From contig JANQQF010000120.1 in NCBI GenBank assembly GCA_028285035.1, forward strand, positions 186,001 to 250,000: a stretch of DNA of 64,000 nucleotides. The letters run 5' to 3'. Source of the DNA: Phycisphaerae bacterium (GTDB lineage: Bacteria; Chloroflexota; Anaerolineae; 4572-78; J111). Of this stretch, positions 1-8,774 are shown one piece after another. A program made the position numbers and the translations under genes. Below the pieces are notes generated by a model that was given only the letters and a program-made list of their open reading frames with translations, was not told the DNA's origin and ran no database searches. Numbering within the stretch: the first letter of the stretch is position 1; each line of letters begins with the position of its first letter.

Positions 1-2
1 AA

Positions 3-68
3 ATCGCAAAAGAATGGCACCCAATAAGTATCGTTGAAGATATAATACCGAGCTTGCTTGTGGAGTAA
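3..68 (+). CDS. Possible 3' end of an upstream gene (partial)
   Basis: Frame 3 is open from the window edge to a TAA at 66-68, giving about 21 codons that end ...IIPSLLVE. The stop directly abuts the ATG at 69, and GGAG at 62-65 could serve the next gene, an arrangement typical of tightly packed or coupled genes. The peptide is too short to recognise. The two other plus frames stop earlier (TAA at 25-27, TGA at 35-37). This may be chance open sequence. Confidence 0.3.
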   Translation: MAKEWHPISIVEDIIPSLLVE

Positions 69-2600
69 ATGATGGATCAAGAGCTTCAATATAACCAAGA
101 AGAAAATACCAGTTTTATCAGATTTAGCTTGAGAAGTAAGTTACTATATTTGCTTTTAGGGGTAACAATCTTGATTGTAGCAACCCTAGGCTATTTGAGT
201 TTTGATGCAGTGAGCCGAATGGGGGAGACTGCTCGAGTAGCCAGCAGTGAGGCCCTGCTTACACAGATTGAGGAGCTATTAGTTGAGTTAACTGTGGTGA
301 ACGCCCGCGAAAATGCTCTCATCCTAGATAAAACATTGGCTGATGCTAAGAATGTAGCGGAATATGCAAATTTTGTTTTTAGTCAACCAGATGTGTTTGC
401 GCCGCAAGCAAACTGGTCGGTTGAAGAATTTATGTTTTTTGGTCCAGAGGGGCAGTATATGAATGGGCCAGAGGATGTCAGTACGGTCATTATTCCAAAT
501 ACGGTTACGATTGATGATAAATTATTAGATACACTTGAACTGACAACAATCCTTGATAATATCTTTATCCCAACATATGAACAAGATAAAAACACAGTTG
601 CGATTTGGACGGCTAATAATCAAGAGATAACGCGTTATTATCCCAATATTGTTTTGGGAGAAATTGTTCCTGGCGATTTTATCGTGACGGAGGAGATATT
701 TTATACCATTGCCTTACCAGAGAACAATCCAGATGGAGAGACGATTTGGAGCGCTGTGTATGATGACCCGGCAGGACAAGGCTTACTTGTTTCGGCGATT
801 GCTCCCATTTATCGTGATGATGAGTTTTTTGGAGTGATTGGCATTGATTTTAGCCTAAACAATCTGGCTATCAATATAGAAGCGAGTGAATTAGCTGGAG
901 ATAGCTACTCGTTCTTGATCGATGAGAGTGGACGGGCGATCGCGTTACCTGAGCAGGCCTATCTAGACCTACTGGGCCGACCAGCCGAGGCAGGTGAATT
1001 TGGTGCGGATATGAATATGGTCAGCGATGCAGTACAGCCAATCATCGCTGATATGAAAGCCGGTGGGACCGGGTTTGCGAATGTCACAGTCAATGACCGT
1101 GACCTATTTGTGGCCTATGCCTCGCTTGGTGAAATTGGTTGGAGCCTAGGTACAGTGATTGAAGCTGATTCTGTTTTGCAGTTAATTTCTCCCCTACAAA
1201 GCCAGCTCGCCAATGAGACAAACAATTTGATTTTTGGCCGATTCCTACCCATTAGTGTTGTCGTACTTCTGGCAGTGCTGGTTTTGGGGTTGTGGATAAC
1301 CTATCAATTGGTTAATCCCCTACAACAATTAACTGTTGCTACCCAAAAAATTGGTGCTCAACAATGGGATACCCCCCTTCCGCAAGGAGGCAATGATGAA
1401 GTTGGAGTTTTGGCGAGAACAATTCGAGGGATGGCTAATCAGTTAGAGGGTATGTTTGGCACTTTGGAAAGTCAAATCGCTAATCGAACCCATCGGCTCG
1501 CCATCATTGCGGCCTTGAGTGAACATTTAACATCTATTTTGGACAGAGATGTATTGCTGGAAGAGGTTGTTAATCAAATTAAAACCAATTTTAACTACTA
1601 TCACGTCCATATTTATTTGCTTGATCAGCAAAATAACAATCTGGTTGTTCAGGCTGGTACAGGGCCAGCTGGTGCAGAAATGGTTGCCCATGGACATTAT
1701 ATCCCGCTCTTTGCCCCGACGAGTTTGGTGGCGCGGGCGGCACGCAGTAGTGAACTGGTACGGGTTGATAATGTTCGTGAAGCCCCTGATTGGTTACCTA
1801 ATGAGCTCCTCCCTGATACTTATGCAGAGATGGCAGTGCCAATTGTATTGGACAGAAGTATTGTAGGGGTATTAGATGTGCAACAAGATCGGATTAGCGG
1901 TTTCAATGAAGGGGATGAGAATGTCTTACGGACCCTCGCTAACCAAGTTGCGATTGCTGTTCGCAATGCGCGTCTGTTTGAGGAGGTTGAGCAGCGATTA
2001 GCGAATCTACAGGAACTTCAAGAGCGATATACCCAAAAAGCTTGGGAGCAAACCATTCTTGCTGACCAATATAATGAATATGATTTTTATCGTCCAGCCT
2101 TAACGTCCTTGAGTGCCGACGTTTTGGCTCGGGCCGAAGAAGAAGCCCTACAGCGAGATCAGCCAGCCATTGTTCAGTTAAGCTCAAATGGATCGCCCAC
2201 CAGTGATGCGGAGCAAACCTCTTTGGTTGCTCCGGTTAAGCTCGGCGATCAAGTGATTGGCTCATTACAACTTCATCAAGTCAATGAGACAGGGCAATCT
2301 GGGTCAAACTGGTCAGAAAATGAATTGGCATTTGTTCAATCTATTTTAGATCAGGTGGCATTGAGTGCTGAAAACTTGCGTCTCTTTGATAAAACCCAGG
2401 AGCGGGCCAGTCGTGAGGCCACAATTCGTGATATTACGGATAAATTGCGGGCGGCCAATGATTTGGATGAACTTATGAAAATCACGGTTGAAGTTGTAGG
2501 AGAACGGTTTTCGGCAACCTATGCTGAACTAGATGTGGACTTGAACCTTGCTATTTCACCTGACAAAATAACCATAAAAGATCCAAATTCTAGGGGCTAA
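69..2600 (+). CDS. Membrane sensor: dCache-HAMP-GAF protein without kinase domain
   Basis: 843 residues. A short cytoplasmic N-terminus is followed by TM1 (about 24-43), a long extracytoplasmic Cache-type sensor (about 45-385, with the typical IYRDDEFFGVIGIDFSL strand), TM2 (about 391-415), HAMP (about 416-468, VNPLQQLT...DEVGVLARTI), a GAF domain (about 490-640, with FNYYHVHIYLL and PDTYAEMAVP) and a shortened GAF-like half after a conserved Trp (YTQKAWEQ). The protein ends in the RASREATIRDITDKLRAA helix shared with the genes downstream. No HisKA, HATPase, GGDEF or methyl-accepting region is visible, so any signal must be passed in trans. ATG at 69 follows GGAG (62-65) by only 3 nt; ATG at 72 has better spacing. 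Ligand unknown. Confidence 0.9.
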   Translation: MMDQELQYNQEENTSFIRFSLRSKLLYLLLGVTILIVATLGYLSFDAVSRMGETARVASSEALLTQIEELLVELTVVNARENALILDKTLADAKNVAEYANFVFSQPDVFAPQANWSVEEFMFFGPEGQYMNGPEDVSTVIIPNTVTIDDKLLDTLELTTILDNIFIPTYEQDKNTVAIWTANNQEITRYYPNIVLGEIVPGDFIVTEEIFYTIALPENNPDGETIWSAVYDDPAGQGLLVSAIAPIYRDDEFFGVIGIDFSLNNLAINIEASELAGDSYSFLIDESGRAIALPEQAYLDLLGRPAEAGEFGADMNMVSDAVQPIIADMKAGGTGFANVTVNDRDLFVAYASLGEIGWSLGTVIEADSVLQLISPLQSQLANETNNLIFGRFLPISVVVLLAVLVLGLWITYQLVNPLQQLTVATQKIGAQQWDTPLPQGGNDEVGVLARTIRGMANQLEGMFGTLESQIANRTHRLAIIAALSEHLTSILDRDVLLEEVVNQIKTNFNYYHVHIYLLDQQNNNLVVQAGTGPAGAEMVAHGHYIPLFAPTSLVARAARSSELVRVDNVREAPDWLPNELLPDTYAEMAVPIVLDRSIVGVLDVQQDRISGFNEGDENVLRTLANQVAIAVRNARLFEEVEQRLANLQELQERYTQKAWEQTILADQYNEYDFYRPALTSLSADVLARAEEEALQRDQPAIVQLSSNGSPTSDAEQTSLVAPVKLGDQVIGSLQLHQVNETGQSGSNWSENELAFVQSILDQVALSAENLRLFDKTQERASREATIRDITDKLRAANDLDELMKITVEVVGERFSATYAELDVDLNLAISPDKITIKDPNSRG

Positions 2601-2680
2601 GAACTAGGAATTAAATGAATTTGTATTTGAGATTATTGTGATAAATATGTGCTTATTCCTTTCTTATTTGATGCAGAATA

Positions 2681-2709
2681 TTGAAATAAGGGAAATCAAT
2701 GGCTATAAT
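2681..2709 (+). promoter_or_regulatory. Sigma-70-type promoter upstream of the NMT1-type lipoprotein
   Basis: TTGAAA (2681-2686), a 17-nt spacer and TATAAT (2704-2709) give a near-consensus promoter. Transcription would begin near 2716, leaving a leader of about 215 nt before the ATG at 2933. In the rest of the gap 2601-2932 I see two small hairpins (CTTATTT/AAATAAG around 2662-2688 and AGCCT/AGGCT at 2787-2800), neither followed by a T-run. No TPP-type or other riboswitch consensus was recognised. Confidence 0.65.
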
Positions 2710-2932
2710 ATAGTTTGCATTAAGTAAGTACTGGTTATAAATCACTTGGACATGTCACTGAGTATATGTAACAATAAGCTTGTTTAAGCCTTATTAGGCT
2801 GAATCTAAATCATTGAGGAAAAGAAATTTTCTTCAACTTCTTGCTCAATATGCAGGAAAACTCTTAACTAGGCCTATATAACCCTTATCTTGCAAAAGCT
2901 TATTAAATCTAATTAGAGAAAGGACAATCAGA

Positions 2933-3994
2933 ATGAGAAGCACACCTGTTAAACTTTTTTTACGTAAGGGGCTATTTTTAATAGTAGCCCTAGTTGGCCT
3001 GCTTTCTATTGTTGTGATAGCAACTGGGTGTGGAGCGGATGAACCAGAGGCAAACACCACCAAACCACTAACCCAAACCAGCGTTCAGTTGGCCTGGGTA
3101 CATAATATCGAGTTCATCGGTTTCTATGGGGCTACAGACCAAGGATATTATACCCAAGAAAATCTTGAGGTAACCGTGCTTAATGGCGGTTTTGATGAGA
3201 ATGGGGCATACATTGATCCTGTTGAAGTAGTGGTCAATGGGAGTGCTGATTTTGGTGTTGCCGGAGCCGATATACTTTTACAGGCACGTGAGCAGGGACA
3301 ACCCGTTGTTGGGGTGGCCTCAATTTACCAACGTAGCCCTATCGTATTAATATCGCTCAAGGAAAAAAATATTGTTAGCCCCCAGGATCTTCTTGGTAAA
3401 CGGGTTCTACTTGCTCCTGCGGCCACTACAGTTGACGTTGCATATAACGCCCTCTTAGCTTCTAAAAATCTGGCTCGCACAGATATTAATGAAATCCCGC
3501 GTACAGATTTCACTGTTAATCCTTTGTTTAATGGGGAAGCCGATGTTTTACCAGGTTTCATCACCAATGAGGCAGTACAAGCCCAGCTTCGTGATGATAT
3601 ATCCCTCATTTTAATGAGTGATTATGACATTGATATTTACTCTAATGTTATCTTTACCACTGAGGATATGATTCAAAATAAGCCCGATCTAGTGAGAGCT
3701 TTTGTTCAGGCGACGATTCAAGGCATGCAATGGGCAGCAAATAATCCCGAAAATGCGGCCCAACATGTAATTAACACTTATGGTGAAGGTATGCCTCAAG
3801 ATGTAAAAGATGTACAACTACCTGGTATGCAAGCGTCATTGCCTTTATTTAATCCAGCAGGTAACCAGCCAGGTACAATGACAGCAAGTGCTTGGGAAAA
3901 GACACATCAAATTTTGCTTGATCAGGGTATTTTAGAAGACTCGCTTGATATTGATGGGGCTTATACGCTGAGTTTTCTACAATTAGAGAATTGA
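2933..3994 (+). CDS. NMT1/THI5-like substrate-binding lipoprotein, orphan
   Basis: 353 residues. A basic N-terminus, a hydrophobic segment (about 14-31) and a lipobox ending IATGC mark a type II signal peptide, with the acylated Cys near residue 33. The mature part follows the NMT1/SsuA/ThiY family pattern: VQLAWVHNIEFIGFYGATDQGYY at the start, a GSADFGVAGAD segment and a PDLVRAFVQATIQGMQWA helix. Such proteins bind pyrimidine precursors, sulfonates, nitrate or similar small molecules for ABC import. No permease or ATPase lies nearby; the neighbours are sensors and methyltransferases. It may deliver ligand to a Cache sensor or to an importer elsewhere (inference). GAGAAAGGA upstream of the ATG supports the start. 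Confidence 0.85.
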   Translation: MRSTPVKLFLRKGLFLIVALVGLLSIVVIATGCGADEPEANTTKPLTQTSVQLAWVHNIEFIGFYGATDQGYYTQENLEVTVLNGGFDENGAYIDPVEVVVNGSADFGVAGADILLQAREQGQPVVGVASIYQRSPIVLISLKEKNIVSPQDLLGKRVLLAPAATTVDVAYNALLASKNLARTDINEIPRTDFTVNPLFNGEADVLPGFITNEAVQAQLRDDISLILMSDYDIDIYSNVIFTTEDMIQNKPDLVRAFVQATIQGMQWAANNPENAAQHVINTYGEGMPQDVKDVQLPGMQASLPLFNPAGNQPGTMTASAWEKTHQILLDQGILEDSLDIDGAYTLSFLQLEN

Positions 3995-4030
3995 TAATAG
4001 AGGAGGAGGTAATAATTGTAAAGATTAAAT

Positions 4031-4088
4031 AAATTTGGGGATAGTAACAATTTTGGGAGGGTAGTAAAAAAATTTTGGGAGGATAGTA
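4031..4088 (+). repeat. Three imperfect copies of a Shine-Dalgarno-containing repeat
   Basis: Copies at 4031-4046, 4049-4066 and 4071-4088 share the pattern AATTTTGGGAGG(A/G)TAGTA; the first is shortened to AAATTTGGGGATAGTA. Each carries a GGGAGG or GGGG purine run. The last copy supplies the ribosome binding site of the methyltransferase starting at 4091. Spacing between starts is 18 and 22 nt. It probably arose by local slippage duplication and may affect translation initiation. Confidence 0.6.
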
Positions 4089-4090
4089 CA

Positions 4091-4834
4091 ATGATAGCAC
4101 AGTATGATGATATTGCAGAGCAATATCAAGAATTTCGGAATAATGCAGGTTACTATCGGATTATAGAGTATACATTTCTGCATTATCTTGGGGATGTTAG
4201 AGGTAAGTCTATGTTGGATTTAGCCTGTGGTGAAGGTGGGGGAGCCAGAAAATTTAAGCAGTTGGGCGCTAATCAGGTTGTGGGTGTGGATGTTTCTAAA
4301 GAAATGCTAGAACTTGCTGTAAAACAAGAAACACAAGACCCGTTGGGTATTGAGTATATTTGTAGCCCAATTCAAGAGCTTGGTAAAATTGGGGATTTTG
4401 ATGTAGTAACTGCTGTTTTTCTGCTACATTACGCCCCAACAAAAGAGGAACTCCTCAAGATGTGCAAAGCAGTGTATGACAATTTGAAACTAGGCGAACG
4501 TTTCATTACTGCAAATAATAATATAAAGGGTAATGAGGCTGATTACCTTGACCCATTAAAAAAATATGGCTTTGGCAGAATTGAGTTTTCTAAGCCCTTA
4601 CAAGAAGGGGCTGTCATAAATATAACTTTAACTACTGATAATGAGGAGTTGCAATTTCATAACTATTACTATAGCAGAGAAACTTACGAGTGGGCCTTGA
4701 AAACGGCTGGTTTTAAATCTATCCGCTGGCATAAACTTATACTTCCACCGGAAATGGAGGAACAAAACGACAAAGAATTCTGGAAATTTTTTCTTGAGGC
4801 TTCACAAGTCATTATTCTTGAATGCCAAAAATAA
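4091..4834 (+). CDS. Class I SAM-dependent methyltransferase
   Basis: 247 residues, the usual size of a stand-alone small-molecule methyltransferase. Motif I is clear (MLDLACGEGGGARKF, about 41-55), the acidic ribose-binding residue follows in VVGVDVSKEML, and a motif II/III region lies in FDVVTAVFLLHYAPTKEEL. The C-terminal part (YYSRETYEWALKTAGF) matches the substrate-lid region common in UbiE/toxoflavin-type enzymes, but the substrate cannot be assigned. GGGAGG at 4077-4082 precedes the ATG. It lies between a binding lipoprotein and a second, unrelated methyltransferase, all on the plus strand. Confidence 0.85.
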   Translation: MIAQYDDIAEQYQEFRNNAGYYRIIEYTFLHYLGDVRGKSMLDLACGEGGGARKFKQLGANQVVGVDVSKEMLELAVKQETQDPLGIEYICSPIQELGKIGDFDVVTAVFLLHYAPTKEELLKMCKAVYDNLKLGERFITANNNIKGNEADYLDPLKKYGFGRIEFSKPLQEGAVINITLTTDNEELQFHNYYYSRETYEWALKTAGFKSIRWHKLILPPEMEEQNDKEFWKFFLEASQVIILECQK

Positions 4835-4971
4835 TGATTTCTTTATCTATTAATCTTAATATTTGTGTTAGTTTCCCACTTAGAACAATTAGTAATGTAT
4901 TGTAGAACGTGTTCTGAAAGTAACAATAATTAATATTAACAATTTTTAGAGGAGTCTTAGGAGATTTTCGA

Positions 4972-6159
4972 ATGACATTAAGAGAAAAAAAGATAGTTGA
5001 TCCGCTATCAGAAAAACAATATATTGAATCTTTTGCAAGCCTATATCAACCTTTTGAAAACAATCGATCGACTGAAAGTCAGGTGAGAGCACAATGGACA
5101 AAAGATTATCTAAAAACCTACGCCTCACCCGATTCTATTCTTAGCATTGGAGCTGGTACAGGTACATATGATGCCTTTTTGATCAATCAGTTGTCCGCAC
5201 CGCCACAATATTATTGTGGCGTAGAACCAACACCAGGGCATGAAAAAATTCTACAGAGAAATATAGCTAACTTAAAATCTCCACCACGTAATATCAGCAT
5301 TATTTCTCGGCCCTTTGATCAAGATTTTCAACTCATCGGAAGTGAATGTAAACATTTTGATCTGATTGTAATGGCCCATTGTTTATACTGTATCCCTAAC
5401 CAGGCTGAAGCTATTAAACATGCAACCCAATTTCTCAATGATGATGGCAGAATCGTTATTTACAATGGCTGTTTTGAAGGGGTAACTGAAGTTTTTACAA
5501 AGTTTGTTCATGAGTTCAACTTAACCTGGACAACCTACCCTATACAGGACCAAACTGTAACCATTGAGACCATTTCTAATGACTTACGGGCAATGAATAT
5601 CAGGCATTCAATGGAACGTTTTAATAGCTTTATTGATGTCACTTCGTTTTTTGAGGATGACAGACCGACTGTTATCAACATACTTAATTTTATGATGCAG
5701 ACGGATGTGACAAAATTTCCCGAATATTATTTACAAGAGATGATTGATTATGTAAAAGGCTACAGTAAATTTAACCAAAAATCGGGCTGGTATGAGTTTT
5801 ATAAGCCTTCTGGGTTCATTGTTGTTCCTAAACCTGGGCAGATTAAGGTTGATCATACAACCAAACCGGACATTGTAGAGAAGGATTCAACCAGGCTGCA
5901 AGAATACATAACCTGGGTTGCAGAGAGGCAAGTGTCGGAAAAACTCTTGCTGCAAGAGTTTTTCCAGGGTTATTTGAAACCACATCTTGAGAGTGGTAAT
6001 CAAGTTATCAGTCGTGTATTGAATGGAAATGGCCTGACGAGTGAAGCCCAAAAACAGGAGCTATCTGCCTTACAAAACATAGTCAATGACCTTGCTGAAA
6101 TAGGCGAACAAATTGAAAGTTATGATTTAAGAGTAGATTCACTAAATGAAGAACATTAA
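4972..6159 (+). CDS. HNMT-like SAM methyltransferase with C-terminal extension
   Basis: 395 residues. The first 300 or so follow the order of motifs seen in histamine N-methyltransferase: YIESFASL near the start, SILSIGAGTGTYDAFL as motif I, GVEPTPGHEKIL, DLIVMAHCLYCI, a mid-region ending in SFIDVTSFF, and a final strand YEFYKPSGFIVVPKP. The match is judged by eye. The remaining 90 or so residues (about 305-395) are charged, helix-rich and probably form a coiled coil; they are absent from typical HNMT. Histamine itself is not implied; another amine or a protein could be the substrate. GGAG-type sequence lies before the ATG. An AGAAC-GT-GTTCT palindrome at 4904-4915 is a weak operator candidate. 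Confidence 0.75.
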   Translation: MTLREKKIVDPLSEKQYIESFASLYQPFENNRSTESQVRAQWTKDYLKTYASPDSILSIGAGTGTYDAFLINQLSAPPQYYCGVEPTPGHEKILQRNIANLKSPPRNISIISRPFDQDFQLIGSECKHFDLIVMAHCLYCIPNQAEAIKHATQFLNDDGRIVIYNGCFEGVTEVFTKFVHEFNLTWTTYPIQDQTVTIETISNDLRAMNIRHSMERFNSFIDVTSFFEDDRPTVINILNFMMQTDVTKFPEYYLQEMIDYVKGYSKFNQKSGWYEFYKPSGFIVVPKPGQIKVDHTTKPDIVEKDSTRLQEYITWVAERQVSEKLLLQEFFQGYLKPHLESGNQVISRVLNGNGLTSEAQKQELSALQNIVNDLAEIGEQIESYDLRVDSLNEEH

Positions 6160-6223
6160 GCTGAGATATTAGGAAGGCTTGAATAATGAATACCCCAATA
6201 ACAATAGCCTATCATATATAGAC

Positions 6224-6332
6224 GTTAAGTGTGTCATAGTTTAAATTTATGAGGATGAGAAACTGTGACATCTCAAGGTTTGGCGGTCTATTTTTAGAGA
6301 ATTTTTAGCGGAATAGACCGCCAACACTTAAC
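6224..6332. other. Palindromic three-way-junction element (structured RNA or MITE-like)
   Basis: In this otherwise gene-free gap (6160-6449), GTTAAGTGT (6224-6232) pairs with ACACTTAAC (6324-6332). Inside lie two further perfect or near-perfect hairpins: GTCATAGTTT (6233-6242) with AAACTGTGAC (6260-6269, one wobble), and GGCGGTCTATT (6282-6292) with AATAGACCGCC (6312-6322). The three stems nest as a closed three-way junction with almost no unpaired junction bases on the left. No T-run follows, so it is not an ordinary terminator. It could be a small structured RNA in the leader of the gene at 6450, or a mobile palindrome with 9-bp terminal inverted repeats. An extended -10 (TGTTATATA, 6343-6351) follows it. 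Confidence 0.55.
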
Positions 6333-6449
6333 AATATCTCTATGTTATATAAAAGTAATCATCATTGTTTCTCAATTAGTAACTAACCAAGCAAAATTAG
6401 TGCTTCACATCTGGCTATTTGAAGATTTTAAAAATAACGAGGTCCAACC

Positions 6450-8774
6450 ATGACGCAGAATTCCTCCCCTGACCTTAGCGAAAATAGTGAGCAAAATAAG
6501 CAACAAGCAAGCTTGCCCCTTTGGCGGCAACTGCGCTGGAGATTGATGGCGTATTTTGTCTTTTTTGCAGTATTGCCAGTGCTCATAACTATTTATATTG
6601 GCTTTCCACAGTTGGAAGAGCAAGCCCGCCAACAAGCAAGCAACCAACTTCTTTCGGTCATGGAATTGAAGCGTAACGCGATTATTCGATGGTTAAACGA
6701 TGGGGAAATTATAATGGATATATTGATCGTCGATACAAAACGGTATAACCAGCTTGTATCGTCGGTAGCCAATACCTCTACAGATGAGACCCTGTGGCGG
6801 CAAGACCCGCTGAACGCCGAGTTGGAAGATTTTGTCCAAGCCCAACCCACATTTGAGGAATTCTTTATCTATAACAAAGCAGGAGATATAGTTGCCTCAT
6901 CTGATCCAATTCAGATAGGTAAAAAGGTAACTGGCACTCCCTACTTTGAGGCTGGGTTGATCAATAATATTACTCAACCCCCATATTATGAAGTGGGTAA
7001 AAACAGTTTAACCATGATGATTGTCCGCCCCTTGTTTGATACAAATAACGAGAGCGTTGGCGCTTTTGCTGGACGCTTAAATATAGATGCGTTGGGCGAG
7101 ATTATGCTTGAACGGGCTGGATTAGGGGATAGTGGTGAAACATATCTGGTCAGTTTGGAAAATAACTACTTGGTAACCCCCAGTCGCTTTGCCGATCAGG
7201 GCTATCCCCTAACCAGGGCCTACCGTAGTGAAGGTATAGACCGGGCCTTGGCCGGAGAAAATGGGGCTGATACCTACAAAAACTATCAAGAGAATCCAGA
7301 AGTAACCGTGATTGGTACCTATCAATGGTTACCAGAACTATCCGTAGGCATGTTGGCTGAAGTTAGCGAAAGCGAGATTTTAGGTAACTTTTTGTTTTTA
7401 CAAAACCTTATTATATCTATAGCGGTTGGGATGGCCTTGCTGGCCGCCTTTCTTGGTGTTTTTATCGCTACTCGTATCTCAAACCCGGTTACAACCCTAA
7501 CCCAAGCAGCCTACTATATAGCCAGAGGTGATTTGGACCAACGTGTAGATATTTCTGAGGAGACCGAGGTAGGTAGACTGGCCGAAGCCTTTAATAATAT
7601 GTCTGGTCAGTTGAGACAAACCTTGGAAGGGCGTATCTCTGATCGTATTCGAGATATGCAAATTCTAGCCAAAGTGAGCGGGCGGTTAAGTGCTGTTTTA
7701 GATCGAGATTCATTAATGGTAGAAGTTGTGAACCAGATCCAAGATAACTTTAACTATTATCATACCCATATCTATTTAATTGATGAATCTGGCGAAAATT
7801 TACTTATGGCTGAAGGAGCAGGTGAAGCCGGAATTAAAATGAAGGCTGAGAAACACTATATTCCCAAAAACGCCCCAACTAGCTTGGTGGCTCGTGCTGC
7901 CCGAACCGGCCAAATTGTACAGGTTGACAATGTATACGAAGACGAAAATTGGCTACCCAACCCCTTGTTGCCAGATACTCACTCAGAAATGGCCGTGCCC
8001 ATTCTTTTGGAAGGAAAGGCGGTGGGAGTATTGGATGTGCAAGATCGTAAAATTGCTGGTTTAGGTGAAGCAGATGCCAGCCTGCTGCGTTCTCTCTCTG
8101 ATCATATTGCCGTGGCTATTCGTAACGCCCGTCTTTTTAAAGAGGTTGAAAGCGCCTTATTTAAGGCTAACTCACTTCATCAAAAATATGTTGAGAGATC
8201 ATGGGATAAATCAAGAGTTCAATTGGATCATACCCGATTAGAGTATGGTCAATTTAACCCAGTAGATTTACCAGAAGCCATAATAGTTCAAAGTAGAGAA
8301 TTAGCCAAAACACAATCACGCTCGACTTTTGTGACCATTTCCTCCGATGAAACTGACTCAACCCATAACAGGTCTGCGCAACAAACAATTGCAGCTCCTC
8401 TTAATGTAATGGGTCAATCTATTGGGACCCTGCAACTTCATAAAATAAACAACAAAGTCGATTCTTCCACTTGGACAGAAGATGAACTAACCATGCTTGA
8501 TGCTATCCTTGATCAGGTGGCCCAAACGGCCGAGAACCTGCGTCTTTTTGATGAAACACGGGAGCGGGCCAGTCGTGAGGCCACCATTCGTGATATTACC
8601 GATAAATTGCGGGCTGCGCCAAATTTGGAGCAGTTGATAAAGATCGCCAGCCAAGAGTTAGGCCAAAACTTGTCCGCCACGCATGTTAAATTTGAGTTGG
8701 GCTTGAATGAAGATAAGTCGACTCCACGAAATGATAATGGTCAGACCCATTCGGCCGAAGGAGACTCTCTGTGA
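6450..8774 (+). CDS. Membrane sensor: Cache-HAMP-GAF protein without kinase domain
   Basis: 774 residues. TM1 is at about 31-51 and the extracytoplasmic Cache region at about 52-310 (FEEFFIYNKAGDIVASSDP and GDSGETYLVSLENNYLVTP are typical dCache strands). TM2 spans about 313-344, HAMP 345-396 and GAF 414-566 (FNYYHTHIYLIDESG, PDTHSEMAVPILL). A Trp-led linker (YVERSWDKSRVQ), a shortened GAF half (about 647-704) and the shared C-terminal helix (RASREATIRDITDKLRAAPNL) follow. No catalytic output domain is present. This is the first gene of the long array; the next gene starts inside its stop codon (GTGA overlap at 8771-8774), so translation is probably coupled. AACGAGGTCC upstream of the ATG is a modest ribosome binding site. 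Confidence 0.9.
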   Translation: MTQNSSPDLSENSEQNKQQASLPLWRQLRWRLMAYFVFFAVLPVLITIYIGFPQLEEQARQQASNQLLSVMELKRNAIIRWLNDGEIIMDILIVDTKRYNQLVSSVANTSTDETLWRQDPLNAELEDFVQAQPTFEEFFIYNKAGDIVASSDPIQIGKKVTGTPYFEAGLINNITQPPYYEVGKNSLTMMIVRPLFDTNNESVGAFAGRLNIDALGEIMLERAGLGDSGETYLVSLENNYLVTPSRFADQGYPLTRAYRSEGIDRALAGENGADTYKNYQENPEVTVIGTYQWLPELSVGMLAEVSESEILGNFLFLQNLIISIAVGMALLAAFLGVFIATRISNPVTTLTQAAYYIARGDLDQRVDISEETEVGRLAEAFNNMSGQLRQTLEGRISDRIRDMQILAKVSGRLSAVLDRDSLMVEVVNQIQDNFNYYHTHIYLIDESGENLLMAEGAGEAGIKMKAEKHYIPKNAPTSLVARAARTGQIVQVDNVYEDENWLPNPLLPDTHSEMAVPILLEGKAVGVLDVQDRKIAGLGEADASLLRSLSDHIAVAIRNARLFKEVESALFKANSLHQKYVERSWDKSRVQLDHTRLEYGQFNPVDLPEAIIVQSRELAKTQSRSTFVTISSDETDSTHNRSAQQTIAAPLNVMGQSIGTLQLHKINNKVDSSTWTEDELTMLDAILDQVAQTAENLRLFDETRERASREATIRDITDKLRAAPNLEQLIKIASQELGQNLSATHVKFELGLNEDKSTPRNDNGQTHSAEGDSL

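Noticed and set aside
2787..2800. Hairpin AGCCT-TATT-AGGCT in the leader of the NMT1-type lipoprotein gene as terminator or TPP riboswitch
   Set aside because: No T-run follows, and the TPP core sequences (CTGAGA, ACCTGAT) are absent.
4904..4915. AGAACGTGTTCT palindrome as a regulator binding site
   Set aside because: Only five paired bases per arm and a single copy; too weak to claim beyond a remark.
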